From Alphaproteobacteria bacterium (lineage in GTDB: Bacteria; Pseudomonadota; Alphaproteobacteria; UBA9219; RFNS01): DNA of 64,000 nt. This document shows positions 41,181 to 49,860 of this stretch, piece by piece (the first letter of the stretch is position 1; each line of letters begins with the position of its first letter). The stretch lies in NCBI GenBank assembly GCA_037200005.1, contig JBBCGY010000001.1, forward strand, positions 168,416 to 232,415, read 5' to 3'. A program made the translations under genes and the position numbers. The notes under the pieces were generated by a model. The model was not told the DNA's origin and searched no databases. It worked only from the letters and a program-made list of their open reading frames with translations.

Positions 41181-42062
41181 TTAGCCCGACGAGCCGGGCT
41201 CATAGTCGGCGCCGCCCACGACGCGAAGCCTGCGCGCGTGATTCGCCGATGGCCTCTCGGGCTTGGAATGGCCGAGACGGCTGGGGCGTTCGGGCATGGC
41301 CTGCACGATCTCCACCAGGGCGGGGACGAGATCTTCCGGCCGGTAAATAACGGCCACCGCCCCGAATCTGAGCATTTCCATGGCCAGCGTGTCTTTGCGG
41401 TCTTCGGTAACATGGCTGGCCAATACCTGGCCGATCACGGGGATGCCCGCCTCCCGGGCGGCTTCCACGCCCGCGATCGAATCTTCGAAAGCCAGCATCC
41501 GGCGTCCATTAGCGGCAAACATTTCTTTGGCCCTGTTGTGGGCGTCCGGATGCGGCTTGTGCCGGGGCTGTTCGAAGTCGTCATGACCGCTGATAAGCCA
41601 TTGCTGGCTGGTATCGAAATGACGGTCGAGCTTCGCGGCTTCTATATAGCGGGTGGCGCGGGCGCGCTCGCTGCTGGTGACCACCATTTGCGGCACACCG
41701 TTGTTTCCGAAGAACTTCACCAGTGCCGCCATGGCCGGAACCACGATCACTTTTTCGTCCGGTTCGGGCGAATTGCTGCGCCGGCGCAGAATGGAGTCTT
41801 CGACCGATTGGGGAATCTTGGTGTTGTATTTCTGGCTGATGATCTGCCTGATGTTGGGCAGCGCCGTGCCGACATAGGGCAGGCAGCATTCGATCTGCGT
41901 GACTTTGAATTGGGTGGCCTTCGCGAGATGGCGTTCGAATTCCTGCTGAATGACCTTAAGCGCGCGCGTCTCGTTGTCGACCAGCGTGCCGTCGCAATCC
42001 CAGGCGACGCCATCGATTTTATCCAAATAAGGAATCAACGGCGAGAAATCCATTTTGCTCAT
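41181..42062 (-). CDS. HAD-superfamily phosphatase / phosphoglucomutase-like
   Basis: 293 residues from ATG 42062 (GGAG 8-9 bases upstream); the frame is open 25 codons further to 42137. Motif I DCDGTL with nucleophile Asp and acid Asp in WDCDGTLVDNETRAL, motif II VTSSER, motif III/IV KPHPDAHN and AFEDSIAGVEAAREAG. This is the beta-phosphoglucomutase/phosphoserine-phosphatase-like subgroup, a sugar phosphatase or mutase. The cap domain has CCLPYVG. The C-terminal 45 residues (PERPSRLGHSKPERPS) are an unusual basic/Pro-rich extension. Confidence 0.85.
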   Translation of the reverse strand: MSKMDFSPLIPYLDKIDGVAWDCDGTLVDNETRALKVIQQEFERHLAKATQFKVTQIECCLPYVGTALPNIRQIISQKYNTKIPQSVEDSILRRRSNSPEPDEKVIVVPAMAALVKFFGNNGVPQMVVTSSERARATRYIEAAKLDRHFDTSQQWLISGHDDFEQPRHKPHPDAHNRAKEMFAANGRRMLAFEDSIAGVEAAREAGIPVIGQVLASHVTEDRKDTLAMEMLRFGAVAVIYRPEDLVPALVEIVQAMPERPSRLGHSKPERPSANHARRLRVVGGADYEPGSSG

Positions 42063-42388
42063 ATTGATACTCTCCTCATATTGACAGTCTCTTGCGCGAA
42101 GGAAGAAGGAACAGGTAATCGAGTCGGCTCCATTCACTCACTCTGTCGTCCACTTGTATGGTTTTTCAAGTATAATTTCCATAAGTGTTTTTTATTTTCA
42201 TGCAGGGTGGAAGAAAAAAGCAAAAACATGGTAAACAAATTCAAACATGGTAAATAAAAATCGACTTTCATTTTGCACTGCACAACAAACAAGTTCGCGT
42301 ATGCACAAATTATCTTTTGATGAAAAAGAAAAATATGCGATAGAGTCGCTTTTTGGCCATTCAAAACTAAAGACGGAGATATTCGCTC
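42063..42388. other. AT-rich intergenic region upstream of the sugar kinase operon
   Basis: 326 bases with no supported gene, clearly more AT-rich than the surroundings. It holds a directly repeated AAACATGGTAAA (42224-42235 and 42243-42254, 19-base period), which resembles a pair of operator half sites. A minus-strand frame crossing it (42134-42502) reads mostly out of the ROK gene and is rejected. It probably contains the promoters for the HAD gene and for the ROK kinase, transcribed away from each other. Confidence 0.5.
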
Positions 42389-43309
42389 ATGATCCGCATC
42401 GGCATTGATCTCGGCGGCACGAAAATCGAGGCGATCGCCCTCGACCAGGACGGCATGGAACTTGCGCGGCAGCGCGTGCCCACGCCCAGGGACAGCTATC
42501 AAAATGTCGTCGAGGCCATTACCGGCATCGTGCTGGCCCTCGAATCCGAGCTGAACGAACGCGCGCTCGTCGGCGTCGGGATGCCCGGCTCGATCTCGCC
42601 GCGCACCGGCCTGATCCGCAATTCCAATCTCCAGATCATGAACGGCAAGCCTTTCGACCGCGACCTGCTCAAGGCGCTCAACCGCGAGGTTCGCGTGGAG
42701 AACGACGCCAACTGCTTCGCCGTGTCAGAAGCCTCCGACGGCGCGGGCGCGGACAGCCGCGTCGTGTTCGGTGCCATTCTCGGCACCGGCTGCGGCGGCG
42801 GCATCGCGGTGGACGGCAGGATCATCGGCGGATTCAACGGCATCGGCGGCGAATGGGGCCACAGCCCGCTGCCGTGGCTGCAAGAGGGCGAATGGCCTGC
42901 CCCCGAATGCTATTGCGGCAAAAGAGGCTGCCAGGAATTGTATATTTCGGGCACGGGCTTCCGCAGGGATTATATGCTGCAGGCCACGCAGGAGCTTTCC
43001 GGCGGCGAAATCGCGCGCCAGGCGCTTGCCGGCGAGCCGGTCGCCAAGGCGGCGTTCGAGCGTTACGTGGACCGGCTGGCGCGGTCGCTCGCCGTCGTCA
43101 TCAATATGCTCGATCCCGATGTCATCATCTTCGGCGGCGGGATGTCGAACGTGACGGCGCTTTACGATCTCGTGCCGCCGCTTCTCTCCAAATATGCGTT
43201 CTCGGACGGCGTTTCCACGCCGGTGCGGCGCGCCAAGCATGGCGACAGCAGCGGCGTGCGCGGCGCGGCTTGGCTGTGGAGCCTGGAAGATTTGCGCCAG
43301 GCCGCTTAG
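42389..43309 (+). CDS. ROK-family sugar kinase (fructokinase/Mak-like)
   Basis: 306 residues. Motifs: IRIGIDLGGTKIEAIALD, the phosphate-binding ENDANCFAVSE, GTGCGGGIAVDG, EWGHSPLPW and the ROK zinc site PECYCGKRGCQELYISG with three Cys. The length and the CYCGKRGCQE spacing fit the Mak/NagK group, so fructokinase or glucokinase is likely, but the substrate cannot be read. GGAG ribosome site. It is followed 21 bases later by a phosphomannose-isomerase-type cupin gene. Confidence 0.9.
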   Translation: MIRIGIDLGGTKIEAIALDQDGMELARQRVPTPRDSYQNVVEAITGIVLALESELNERALVGVGMPGSISPRTGLIRNSNLQIMNGKPFDRDLLKALNREVRVENDANCFAVSEASDGAGADSRVVFGAILGTGCGGGIAVDGRIIGGFNGIGGEWGHSPLPWLQEGEWPAPECYCGKRGCQELYISGTGFRRDYMLQATQELSGGEIARQALAGEPVAKAAFERYVDRLARSLAVVINMLDPDVIIFGGGMSNVTALYDLVPPLLSKYAFSDGVSTPVRRAKHGDSSGVRGAAWLWSLEDLRQAA

Positions 43310-43330
43310 GGTCTGAACTGGACAAGCATT

Positions 43331-43816
43331 ATGCCTCGCTATGTGGTGAATTACCGGCCCGGCGAAAAAGACTATGATCGTCCGTGGGGAGGATGGGAAA
43401 CCACCGGCGTCGGGCATCTGGCCGAAGACGAGGGCGGGTTTGCCTATTGCGACAAGATTCTGACCGTCAATCCCGGCTGCCAGCTTTCGATCCAGAAGCA
43501 CGAATTCCGCCAGGAAGACTGGACGATCACGCGGGGAGAGGCCGTCGTCTGCCTCGGCGACAGCCCTGACGCGCTCAAGGAATATGACCTTAGGGCAGGC
43601 GAACGCATCCATATTCCGCGCGGCGCATGGCATCGCATCAGGAATAACGGCGCCACCGCCATGAGTTTCGCCGAACGCCAATCAGGCATCTATCTCGACG
43701 AGAAAGACAATATCCGCCATCCGACGCCCAAGGATCCGCGCATGACGGACGAAGCCGCGATGCGGCACATTCGCGCCGAAGTGATTCGGCTCGGCTTGGA
43801 ATGGCCGGCCGGCTGA
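43331..43816 (+). CDS. Phosphomannose isomerase type II-like cupin protein
   Basis: 161 residues, stand-alone cupin domain. RPWGGWETTG, VNPGCQLSIQKHEFRQEDWTI and GEAVV are the usual mannose-6-phosphate isomerase type II pattern (normally the C-terminal part of mannose-1-phosphate guanylyltransferase fusions), with metal ligands HEFR and HIPRGAWH. Expected reaction is interconversion of mannose-6-P and fructose-6-P. With the ROK kinase, this suggests a short pathway from fructose to mannose-6-phosphate for polysaccharide synthesis; this is inference. Weak ribosome site. Confidence 0.85.
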   Translation: MPRYVVNYRPGEKDYDRPWGGWETTGVGHLAEDEGGFAYCDKILTVNPGCQLSIQKHEFRQEDWTITRGEAVVCLGDSPDALKEYDLRAGERIHIPRGAWHRIRNNGATAMSFAERQSGIYLDEKDNIRHPTPKDPRMTDEAAMRHIRAEVIRLGLEWPAG

Positions 43817-43835
43817 CGGCAAGACAGACGATCCG

Positions 43836-44552
43836 TCATCCGGCCTTCGTTTCATCGAGAACTTTTTGCGTCTTGAGCTGGTAGTGAAATTTATAGACGT
43901 CGTCCGGAACCGGCTTGCCCAGCGCCCAGATGGCGTTGAAATGCTGGCGGAAGGACGCGGCGATGCCGTGATTGCGAATGATGATCATGCGAAGCGGCGG
44001 CCCCCAAAGCACGATCGCGACATTGTCGCCATAGATCGCCATCGGCACCTCGCCGAATAGCTCCTTGGGAACCCAGCGGTAGTGATTGCGCACGGCCAGG
44101 AAGTTCGTGTCGTTCTCAAGGAACAGCGCGCGTTCCTTGATATTGATTTTAATCGCGATTTCTTCAAACCTTTTGTATGCCGCAAGCCGGCCGGGATCAT
44201 GGCTCCGAAACCGGCTGTTATCTTTGCCGATGACGAGAAGCTCGCCATTGCCGGACGGAAAAGCCTTAAGGCAATCATCATAAAACAGATTGGTAAGGGC
44301 ATCCTGACCTTCGATCTTCTCGATCTCGAGAAGCTCTCCGGCCAAGCGCACGCCGTCCTTGTCGAGAAATTCGACGCCTTCGCGGGCCAGCGCGTCGCGA
44401 ATCGCCTGCATGCTGTCCATGCGCGGGCTGCCGACTTCGCGCTCGATATTGTTGAGCGAGTTTACGGAAAGTCCGGATTTCTGGGCCAGTTCTTTCTGGC
44501 TGAGGTTCAAAAGGCCGCGTGCGGCTCTGATCTGCTTGCTGCTGATGGTCAT
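43836..44552 (-). CDS. XRE-family transcriptional regulator
   Basis: 238 residues. Helix-turn-helix at 7-60: QIRAARGLLNLSQKELAQKSGLSVNSLNNIERE, then PRMDSMQAIRDAL. The C-terminal domain (about 90-230, with FLENDTNFLAVRNHYRWVPKELFG and IIIRNHGIAASFRQHFNAIWALG) is not a standard phage repressor domain and resembles the effector domain of TrmB-like sugar regulators, tentatively. It is likely a regulator that senses a ligand or stress. The start is preceded by an AT-rich region. It is divergent from the SPFH gene (158 bases), whose expression it may control. Confidence 0.85.
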   Translation of the reverse strand: MTISSKQIRAARGLLNLSQKELAQKSGLSVNSLNNIEREVGSPRMDSMQAIRDALAREGVEFLDKDGVRLAGELLEIEKIEGQDALTNLFYDDCLKAFPSGNGELLVIGKDNSRFRSHDPGRLAAYKRFEEIAIKINIKERALFLENDTNFLAVRNHYRWVPKELFGEVPMAIYGDNVAIVLWGPPLRMIIIRNHGIAASFRQHFNAIWALGKPVPDDVYKFHYQLKTQKVLDETKAG

Positions 44553-44619
44553 GAAGCAAGCTATATCATAATTTTATGCAATTAAAATAAAGAAAATGGT
44601 TTTTTCACACAAATGTCTG

Positions 44620-44651
44620 TTTGTAATATACATATTATATATATTTACAAA
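44620..44651. promoter_or_regulatory. Split palindrome between the XRE and SPFH genes
   Basis: TTTGTAA (44620-44626) and TTACAAA (44645-44651) form perfect arms with an 18-base AT-only spacer. It lies between the XRE regulator start (44552) and the SPFH gene start (44710). It could be an operator for the XRE protein. The arms are simple AT-rich words, so chance is possible. Confidence 0.3.
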
Positions 44652-44709
44652 TCACAAATATGTATTTATCACAATAGATACTGATAATAATCATATTTAG
44701 GAGTAAAAC

Positions 44710-45768
44710 ATGACAGATCTTTCCAATATCGGAACCGTTTTCAAAAAAGCCAAAAAAATCGCCATACGAGGCTTGCTCCCTATCCTGGCCGTCGCCGCGG
44801 TCTATGATTCTTTCACGGTGAACGACTCGCAGGAGCAATCGGTCGTGACCCGCATGGGCAATATCAACCGGATCCTTGGCGCCGGGCCGCATCCCAAGAT
44901 CCCCTTCTTCGAGCAGGCCGATAAATATCTGGCCGGCACGACGACCTTCCCGGTCATCGACATTCCTATCTCGGTAGCGCCCGACAGCGAAACTCCGGAA
45001 GCCAAGACGGCGCGGCTGGCTCAATACGAAACGGCGGGACTTGCGATCTATACAACGGACGAACAGCCGATCTATGTCAAAAAATTCACGCTGCAAATCC
45101 GGATCAAGGAAGGCGAGGATCTGGTGAGGCTCCACGCCAAGAACCGAAATTGGCGAGAGCAAATTCTCAGCATCTCCGAACAGGCCTTGAAAGCCGTCTC
45201 GGGCCAGCAGCATACGGCGGACGTGCCGCAAAACCGCGACAAGATCGCCAATGACGTCGCCGCTCATGTGGGCGACGTTTTGAGAAAGCGCGGCATCGGC
45301 ATCGAAGTACTGGGCGGACAGCTCAACAATTATAACTATTCGGCGAAATATCTGGCGCAGATCGAAGACGCCGCCAAGGCCAAGGCCGAACAGGTCAAGG
45401 CCAAAACCGTCGCCGATACCGAGGCCGAAAACAAACGCGGCCTGATCACCAAGGCGGAGGGCCTGGCCGACGCCCTGAAGCAGAATGCCGATGCCGAGGC
45501 GCATTCCATACGCGTCAAGCAGGATGCCGAGGCCTATGCGATCACCCAAAAGGGTAATGCAGAAGCCGCCGTCTTGAGGGCCAACAAAGCGGCGGAAGCG
45601 CAAGGCATCACGGATATCGGCAAGGCGCTCCGGGCCAATCCTTCGATCATTCCCTACACTTATGCCGCCGGATGGAAGGGCTCGTATCCGACCTATTACG
45701 TCGAAGGCGGCGCGCAGCGGCCCGCACAGATGTTCAACATGCCGCTTCCGCCCGCGCCGGGAGGATAA
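44710..45768 (+). CDS. SPFH/Band 7 (prohibitin/HflC-like) membrane protein
   Basis: 352 residues. One N-terminal membrane anchor (about 17-35, AIRGLLPILAVAAVYD). An SPFH core with VVTRMGNINRILGAGPHPKIPFFEQADKY and LAIYTTDEQPIYVKKF. A long Ala/Lys/Glu-rich coiled coil (about 210-310, KAKAEQVKAKTVADTEAENKR), ending Pro/Gly-rich. Band 7 proteins form rings at the inner membrane and scaffold proteases or organise membrane domains. AGGAG ribosome site. It is followed by a bidirectional terminator. Confidence 0.9.
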   Translation: MTDLSNIGTVFKKAKKIAIRGLLPILAVAAVYDSFTVNDSQEQSVVTRMGNINRILGAGPHPKIPFFEQADKYLAGTTTFPVIDIPISVAPDSETPEAKTARLAQYETAGLAIYTTDEQPIYVKKFTLQIRIKEGEDLVRLHAKNRNWREQILSISEQALKAVSGQQHTADVPQNRDKIANDVAAHVGDVLRKRGIGIEVLGGQLNNYNYSAKYLAQIEDAAKAKAEQVKAKTVADTEAENKRGLITKAEGLADALKQNADAEAHSIRVKQDAEAYAITQKGNAEAAVLRANKAAEAQGITDIGKALRANPSIIPYTYAAGWKGSYPTYYVEGGAQRPAQMFNMPLPPAPGG

Positions 45769-45789
45769 TCAATCGGCCCGCTTGATTGA

Positions 45790-45859
45790 GGGCCGGAACG
45801 AAAAACGGCGGGGTCCTGCCATCAAGGGCAAGACTCCGCCGCAATTTTTTGTCCGGCCC
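45790..45859. terminator. Bidirectional terminator between SPFH gene and secA
   Basis: GGGCCGG (45790-45796) pairs with CCGGCCC (45853-45859), and AAAAACGGCGG with CCGCCG...TTTTTT inside, giving a long hairpin with A and T runs in both arms. It lies between the convergent SPFH gene and secA, ending both transcripts. The inner stem runs about 45806-45841 with a T6 run at 45845-45850. Confidence 0.75.
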
Positions 45860-48580
45860 CTAAACCGCCGCGCCGTGGCAATGCTTGTATTTTTTGCCGG
45901 AACCGCAGGGACAGGGCGCGTTGCGCGGCGTCCTGGTCCATGTGTCCGGATTCGCGGCGTCGAAAACCGCCTGCGTCGGCACGGCGGCGAGCGGGCGCGG
46001 CATGGGCGCGGCGGATTGCACGGGATCGGGCTCGGGCAGGCTGGCATGAATCGCCTGCATGTCCATTTGCTGCTGGCGAGCGATAAGCTCTTCAAGCGTC
46101 GGCACGCGCACTTGGGCCAGCATGAGGCTCCTGGTCACGTCCAGCCGCAGCTGGCTGACCATCCTCTGGAACAGCTCGAACGCCTCGCGGGCATATTCGT
46201 TCATCGGATCGCGCTGCGCGTAGCCGCGCAGATGGATGCCCTGCCGCACATGATCGAGCGCCAGCAAATGATCTTTCCACAGCTGATCCAGATGCGCGAG
46301 CAGCGCGGCCTTTTCCACGCGGCGCATGGATTCCGGCCCGGTCTGTGCCTCTTTGGCGGCCATGTGCTCGTCGGCGGCTTTGGTGATTCGCTCGGCGATC
46401 TCGGCTTCGGCGATATGATCTTCCTTGGCCCAGGCTTCGAGCGGCAGATCGAGGCCGAGCCCGTCGCTGACCCGCTCCTTGAGCCATCCCATGTCCCATT
46501 GTTCGGCATAGGAACCGTGCGGAACGGCCTTCGTCACCATGGAATCGATCATGTCGGCGCGCATGTCGCGGATGGTTTCGGACACATCGGCTGTAGCCAT
46601 GATCTCGCGGCGCTGCTCATAGACCACCTTGCGCTGGTCGTTCATGACATTGTCGTATTTCAGCAGATTCTTGCGCATGTCGAAATTGCGCGCTTCGACT
46701 TTTTCCTGGGCCTTGGCGAGGCGGCTGGTGATCATCGGATGGGCGATCATTTCGCCGTCGCGCAGGCCGAGCCGCGCCAGCAGCGGCGCCATGCGATCGG
46801 AACCGAAAATCCGCATCAGATCGTCTTCGAGGCACAGGAAGAATTTGGAAGCGCCGGGATCGCCCTGCCGCCCCGACCGGCCGCGCAGCTGATTGTCGAT
46901 GCGGCGCGATTCATGCCGTTCGGTGCCGATGACGAACAGGCCGCCCGCCTCGCGCACCTTCTCGCGCGCGATCTCGATCTCGGCCTTGATTTCCTGCGCG
47001 CGCCGGGCGCGCTCCGCCTCGTCCTCGACTCCCTCAAGCTCGATGACGAGACGCATGTCGAGATTGCCGCCGAGCTGAATGTCGGTGCCGCGTCCCGCCA
47101 TGTTGGTCGCGATCGTCACCGCCCCCGGCCTTCCGGCCTGGGAGATGATTTGCGCTTCCTGCTCGTGATAACGGGCGTTGAGAACATTGTGCGGGATGCC
47201 CTGCTTCTTGAGCGCCGCCGAAAGCAGTTCTGATTTTTCGATGGAGACCGTGCCGACAAGAACCGGCTGCCTGCGCTCCAGGCATTCCTTGACCAGCTTG
47301 GTGATCGCGGCGAACTTGTCGGCAATATTCTGATAAACCTCGTCGTCGAGGTCGAGCCGCCGCACGCCGACATTGGTCGGCACGTCGATCACTTCGAGGC
47401 CGTAGATTTCCGAGAATTCCGCCGCTTCGGTCATCGCCGTGCCGGTCATGCCCGCGAGCTTGGGATAAAGCCGGAAATAATTCTGGAAGGTGATCGAGGC
47501 GAGGGTCTGGTTCTCGCGCTGGATCGTCACGCCTTCCTTGGCTTCGAGCGCCTGATGCAGCCCTTCGGAATAGCGCCGCCCTTCCATCATGCGCCCGGTG
47601 AATTCGTCGATAATGACGATCTTGTCGTCCTTGACGATGTAATCGACGTCGCGGGCGAACAGCTTGTGGGCACGCAACGCCTGGTTGGCGTGATGGACCA
47701 GATGGATGTTCTGCGGATCGTACAGCCCGCCGCCGGGAACGAGGAGTTCCGCCTCCGTCATCAGGCGCTCGAGCCTCTCGTCGCCCTGCTCGGTCAGCAC
47801 GACGGTGCGCTGCTTTTCGTCTTTTTCGTAATCGCCGCTTTCGAGACGCGGCATCAGCGCATTGACCTTGATATAGAGCTCTGATGAATCTTCGGCCGGA
47901 CCGGAGATGATCAGAGGCGTCCGGGCCTCGTCGATGAGAATGCTGTCCACTTCGTCGACGATGGCGAAATTGAACGCGCGCTGCGCCAGTTCCGCGGGCG
48001 AAAATTTCATATTGTCGCGCAGATAGTCGAAGCCGAATTCGTTGTTGGTGCCGTAGGTGATGTCGGCCGCGTAAGCGGCGCGGCGCTCTTCGTCGTCGAG
48101 GCCATGGACGATGCAGCCGACCGACAGGCCGAGAAACCGGTAAACCCTTCCCATCCAGGCGCTGTCGCGCTTAGCCAGATAGTCGTTGACCGTCACGACA
48201 TGCACGCCCTTGCCTTCGAGCGCGTTGAGATAGACCGCCAGCGTGGCCACCAGCGTCTTGCCCTCGCCGGTGCGCATCTCGGCGATCTTGCCTTCATGCA
48301 GGATCATGCCGCCCATGAGCTGAACGTCGAAATGCCGCTGGCCGAGCGTGCGCTTCGCCGCCTCGCGCACCGTGGCGAAGGCTTCGGGCAGCAGGCCGTC
48401 GAGTTTTTCGCCGGCCGCCAGCCGCGCGCGGAATTTCGCGGTCTGCGCCGTCAGCGCCTCGTCGCTCAAGGGCGCGATGCTGGCTTCCAGATCGTTGATT
48501 TTGGCGACATTTTTATGCATCGAGCGCAGAATGCGCTCGTTATGCGAGCCGAATACCGCCCGCGCCAGATTTCCGAACAT
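45860..48580 (-). CDS. secA: Preprotein translocase ATPase SecA
   Basis: 906 residues, normal for SecA, the motor of the general secretion pathway. Walker [25 protein letters not shown]-like [20 protein letters not shown], then [19 protein letters not shown] and [14 protein letters not shown] in the second nucleotide-binding domain. It ends in the zinc-binding [14 protein letters not shown] that contacts SecB and phospholipids. Stands alone, followed by a terminator at 45790-45859. Confidence 0.98.
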   Translation of the reverse strand: MFGNLARAVFGSHNERILRSMHKNVAKINDLEASIAPLSDEALTAQTAKFRARLAAGEKLDGLLPEAFATVREAAKRTLGQRHFDVQLMGGMILHEGKIAEMRTGEGKTLVATLAVYLNALEGKGVHVVTVNDYLAKRDSAWMGRVYRFLGLSVGCIVHGLDDEERRAAYAADITYGTNNEFGFDYLRDNMKFSPAELAQRAFNFAIVDEVDSILIDEARTPLIISGPAEDSSELYIKVNALMPRLESGDYEKDEKQRTVVLTEQGDERLERLMTEAELLVPGGGLYDPQNIHLVHHANQALRAHKLFARDVDYIVKDDKIVIIDEFTGRMMEGRRYSEGLHQALEAKEGVTIQRENQTLASITFQNYFRLYPKLAGMTGTAMTEAAEFSEIYGLEVIDVPTNVGVRRLDLDDEVYQNIADKFAAITKLVKECLERRQPVLVGTVSIEKSELLSAALKKQGIPHNVLNARYHEQEAQIISQAGRPGAVTIATNMAGRGTDIQLGGNLDMRLVIELEGVEDEAERARRAQEIKAEIEIAREKVREAGGLFVIGTERHESRRIDNQLRGRSGRQGDPGASKFFLCLEDDLMRIFGSDRMAPLLARLGLRDGEMIAHPMITSRLAKAQEKVEARNFDMRKNLLKYDNVMNDQRKVVYEQRREIMATADVSETIRDMRADMIDSMVTKAVPHGSYAEQWDMGWLKERVSDGLGLDLPLEAWAKEDHIAEAEIAERITKAADEHMAAKEAQTGPESMRRVEKAALLAHLDQLWKDHLLALDHVRQGIHLRGYAQRDPMNEYAREAFELFQRMVSQLRLDVTRSLMLAQVRVPTLEELIARQQQMDMQAIHASLPEPDPVQSAAPMPRPLAAVPTQAVFDAANPDTWTRTPRNAPCPCGSGKKYKHCHGAAV

Positions 48581-48669
48581 TGGGGAAAGAACTCCAAAAA
48601 GCGCTTCTCACGAGGCTATTATCTGGCGCTTCAAGCGCCATAATACAAGGGGCATTTAGTTTGCCCTTA

Positions 48670-49413
48670 TCAGGACACGAAGCGGGTAGGGTCAGTAATT
48701 CGCGGCACAGCCGGGGGAGGGCGCGACGGCGATTCGCCAAAAGCGCGCCGGACGACCTCGAGCGCCTGATTGACCGGTATTTTCCCGTCCTCGAATTCGA
48801 CAAGCGTGAAATTGTCTTTTGCCGACGCCTCAAAGCCCATATTGGCGCGGCTGATATATACCCTGCCGCCGGTTCGCGTCTCGACCTCGACGAAATTCTG
48901 ACCCGCATAGGAAGACAAATCCAGGATATCCATCGCGAACCCCGGCTCCGCCCCCACGGCCTCCACCCTGCCTTTGACATACAGTTTCGCGCAGGGAAAG
49001 TCCGCCGCCGCCGCCGGGCCGGGCAATTCCAAAATTTGTATCGCTCCGGCGTAAATTGGGGCATAGCGCGGGCCGCTGCATGCCTCCATGACGACGGCAT
49101 GAGATTGCTCGAACAACTGCTTCGTGCCGTCGGTAAATCGCACGGCGGTAAAACGATCGTCCGGAGTTTCTTCTATGCCGTCATAGGCCGCCGCGTTGAC
49201 GATAACATCGTTTCCTGTGCTCGTTTTGAACGTAAAGATATTCACGCTCGCGTCGCCGATAGCGTTCATAAGCAAATCGCGGGAAGGCAACGTCCCCGCC
49301 TGAATTTCCCTATCGCCGAAGGACCGGAATCTTATGGGGGTCAAACTTTCGAGTTCCGGGCTTATGAATTCGACGAATTTCATCGATCCCGGATCAAGAC
49401 GTTTTCCATTCAT
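48670..49413 (-). CDS. Unknown protein with FlbD-like modules
   Basis: 247 residues. At least two copies of a ~45-residue unit: NIFTFKTSTGNDVIVNAAAY...RFTAVRFTDGTKQLF and FVEVETRTGGRVYISRANMG...FTLVEFEDGKIPVNQALEVV. The spacing (strand, T-R-T-G, V-x-(N/S)-A, then ~15 residues, V-x-F-x-DG) recalls the small FlbD/swarming protein fold. FlbD-like relation is inference. No signal peptide. AGGAAAG ribosome site. Same strand and 28 bases downstream of the related 49442-49852 gene. Confidence 0.6.
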   Translation of the reverse strand: MNGKRLDPGSMKFVEFISPELESLTPIRFRSFGDREIQAGTLPSRDLLMNAIGDASVNIFTFKTSTGNDVIVNAAAYDGIEETPDDRFTAVRFTDGTKQLFEQSHAVVMEACSGPRYAPIYAGAIQILELPGPAAAADFPCAKLYVKGRVEAVGAEPGFAMDILDLSSYAGQNFVEVETRTGGRVYISRANMGFEASAKDNFTLVEFEDGKIPVNQALEVVRRAFGESPSRPPPAVPRITDPTRFVS

Positions 49414-49441
49414 GGTCTTTCCTGTAATGAGCAGTTTGCCG

Positions 49442-49852
49442 TTAATTCAAATTCGGATTTAAGCCTCTTGCCTGGCCGGGCGAAATCAGCCGGCGGATAA
49501 ATTCCGGCTCGCGGTAGATTTCCACTCTGCCGCCATCGGTGAACGTAACCATGCTGTTCCCGTTTTTCTTCGCCGTCGCGATATTCTGGACATGCGCGGG
49601 ATTGAGATGCACCTCCGACCCGGTCCTCGTAAGAAACGAAACCAGCTCGACTCCCGCCATTTTCATCAGCCCGGCATAACTGACGACTCGTCCGCGAACG
49701 AACGCCGTGCGCGATACGGGCGTGGTATCCTCAACGCCGTCGAGCAGCATCTCGCCCACCGTCGCGCCCTGGCCGGGATAGATGATCACCTGCACATCGC
49801 GCGTGCCGCCGAAACTTTCCAGGGATATATCCAGTTCTCCGGCGCAGTTCAT
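49442..49852 (-). CDS. Unknown protein with FlbD-like module
   Basis: 136 residues from ATG 49852; a longer open frame upstream reads through shc and is rejected. C-terminal half has VSFLTRTGSEVHLNPAHVQNI...MVTFTDGGRVEIYREPEFIRRL, the same TRTG...V...A...FxDG pattern as in the 48670-49413 product; the first half is beta-rich (GTRDVQVIIYPGQGATVGEML). Eight bases after the shc stop on the same strand, so probably in the shc operon. Function unknown. Confidence 0.6.
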   Translation of the reverse strand: MNCAGELDISLESFGGTRDVQVIIYPGQGATVGEMLLDGVEDTTPVSRTAFVRGRVVSYAGLMKMAGVELVSFLTRTGSEVHLNPAHVQNIATAKKNGNSMVTFTDGGRVEIYREPEFIRRLISPGQARGLNPNLN

Positions 49853-49860
49853 CGTAAGCG

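Noticed and set aside
42134-42502. 122-codon minus-strand frame between the HAD and ROK genes
   Set aside because: Overlaps the ROK gene start on the opposite strand; low-complexity AT-rich translation and no ribosome site.
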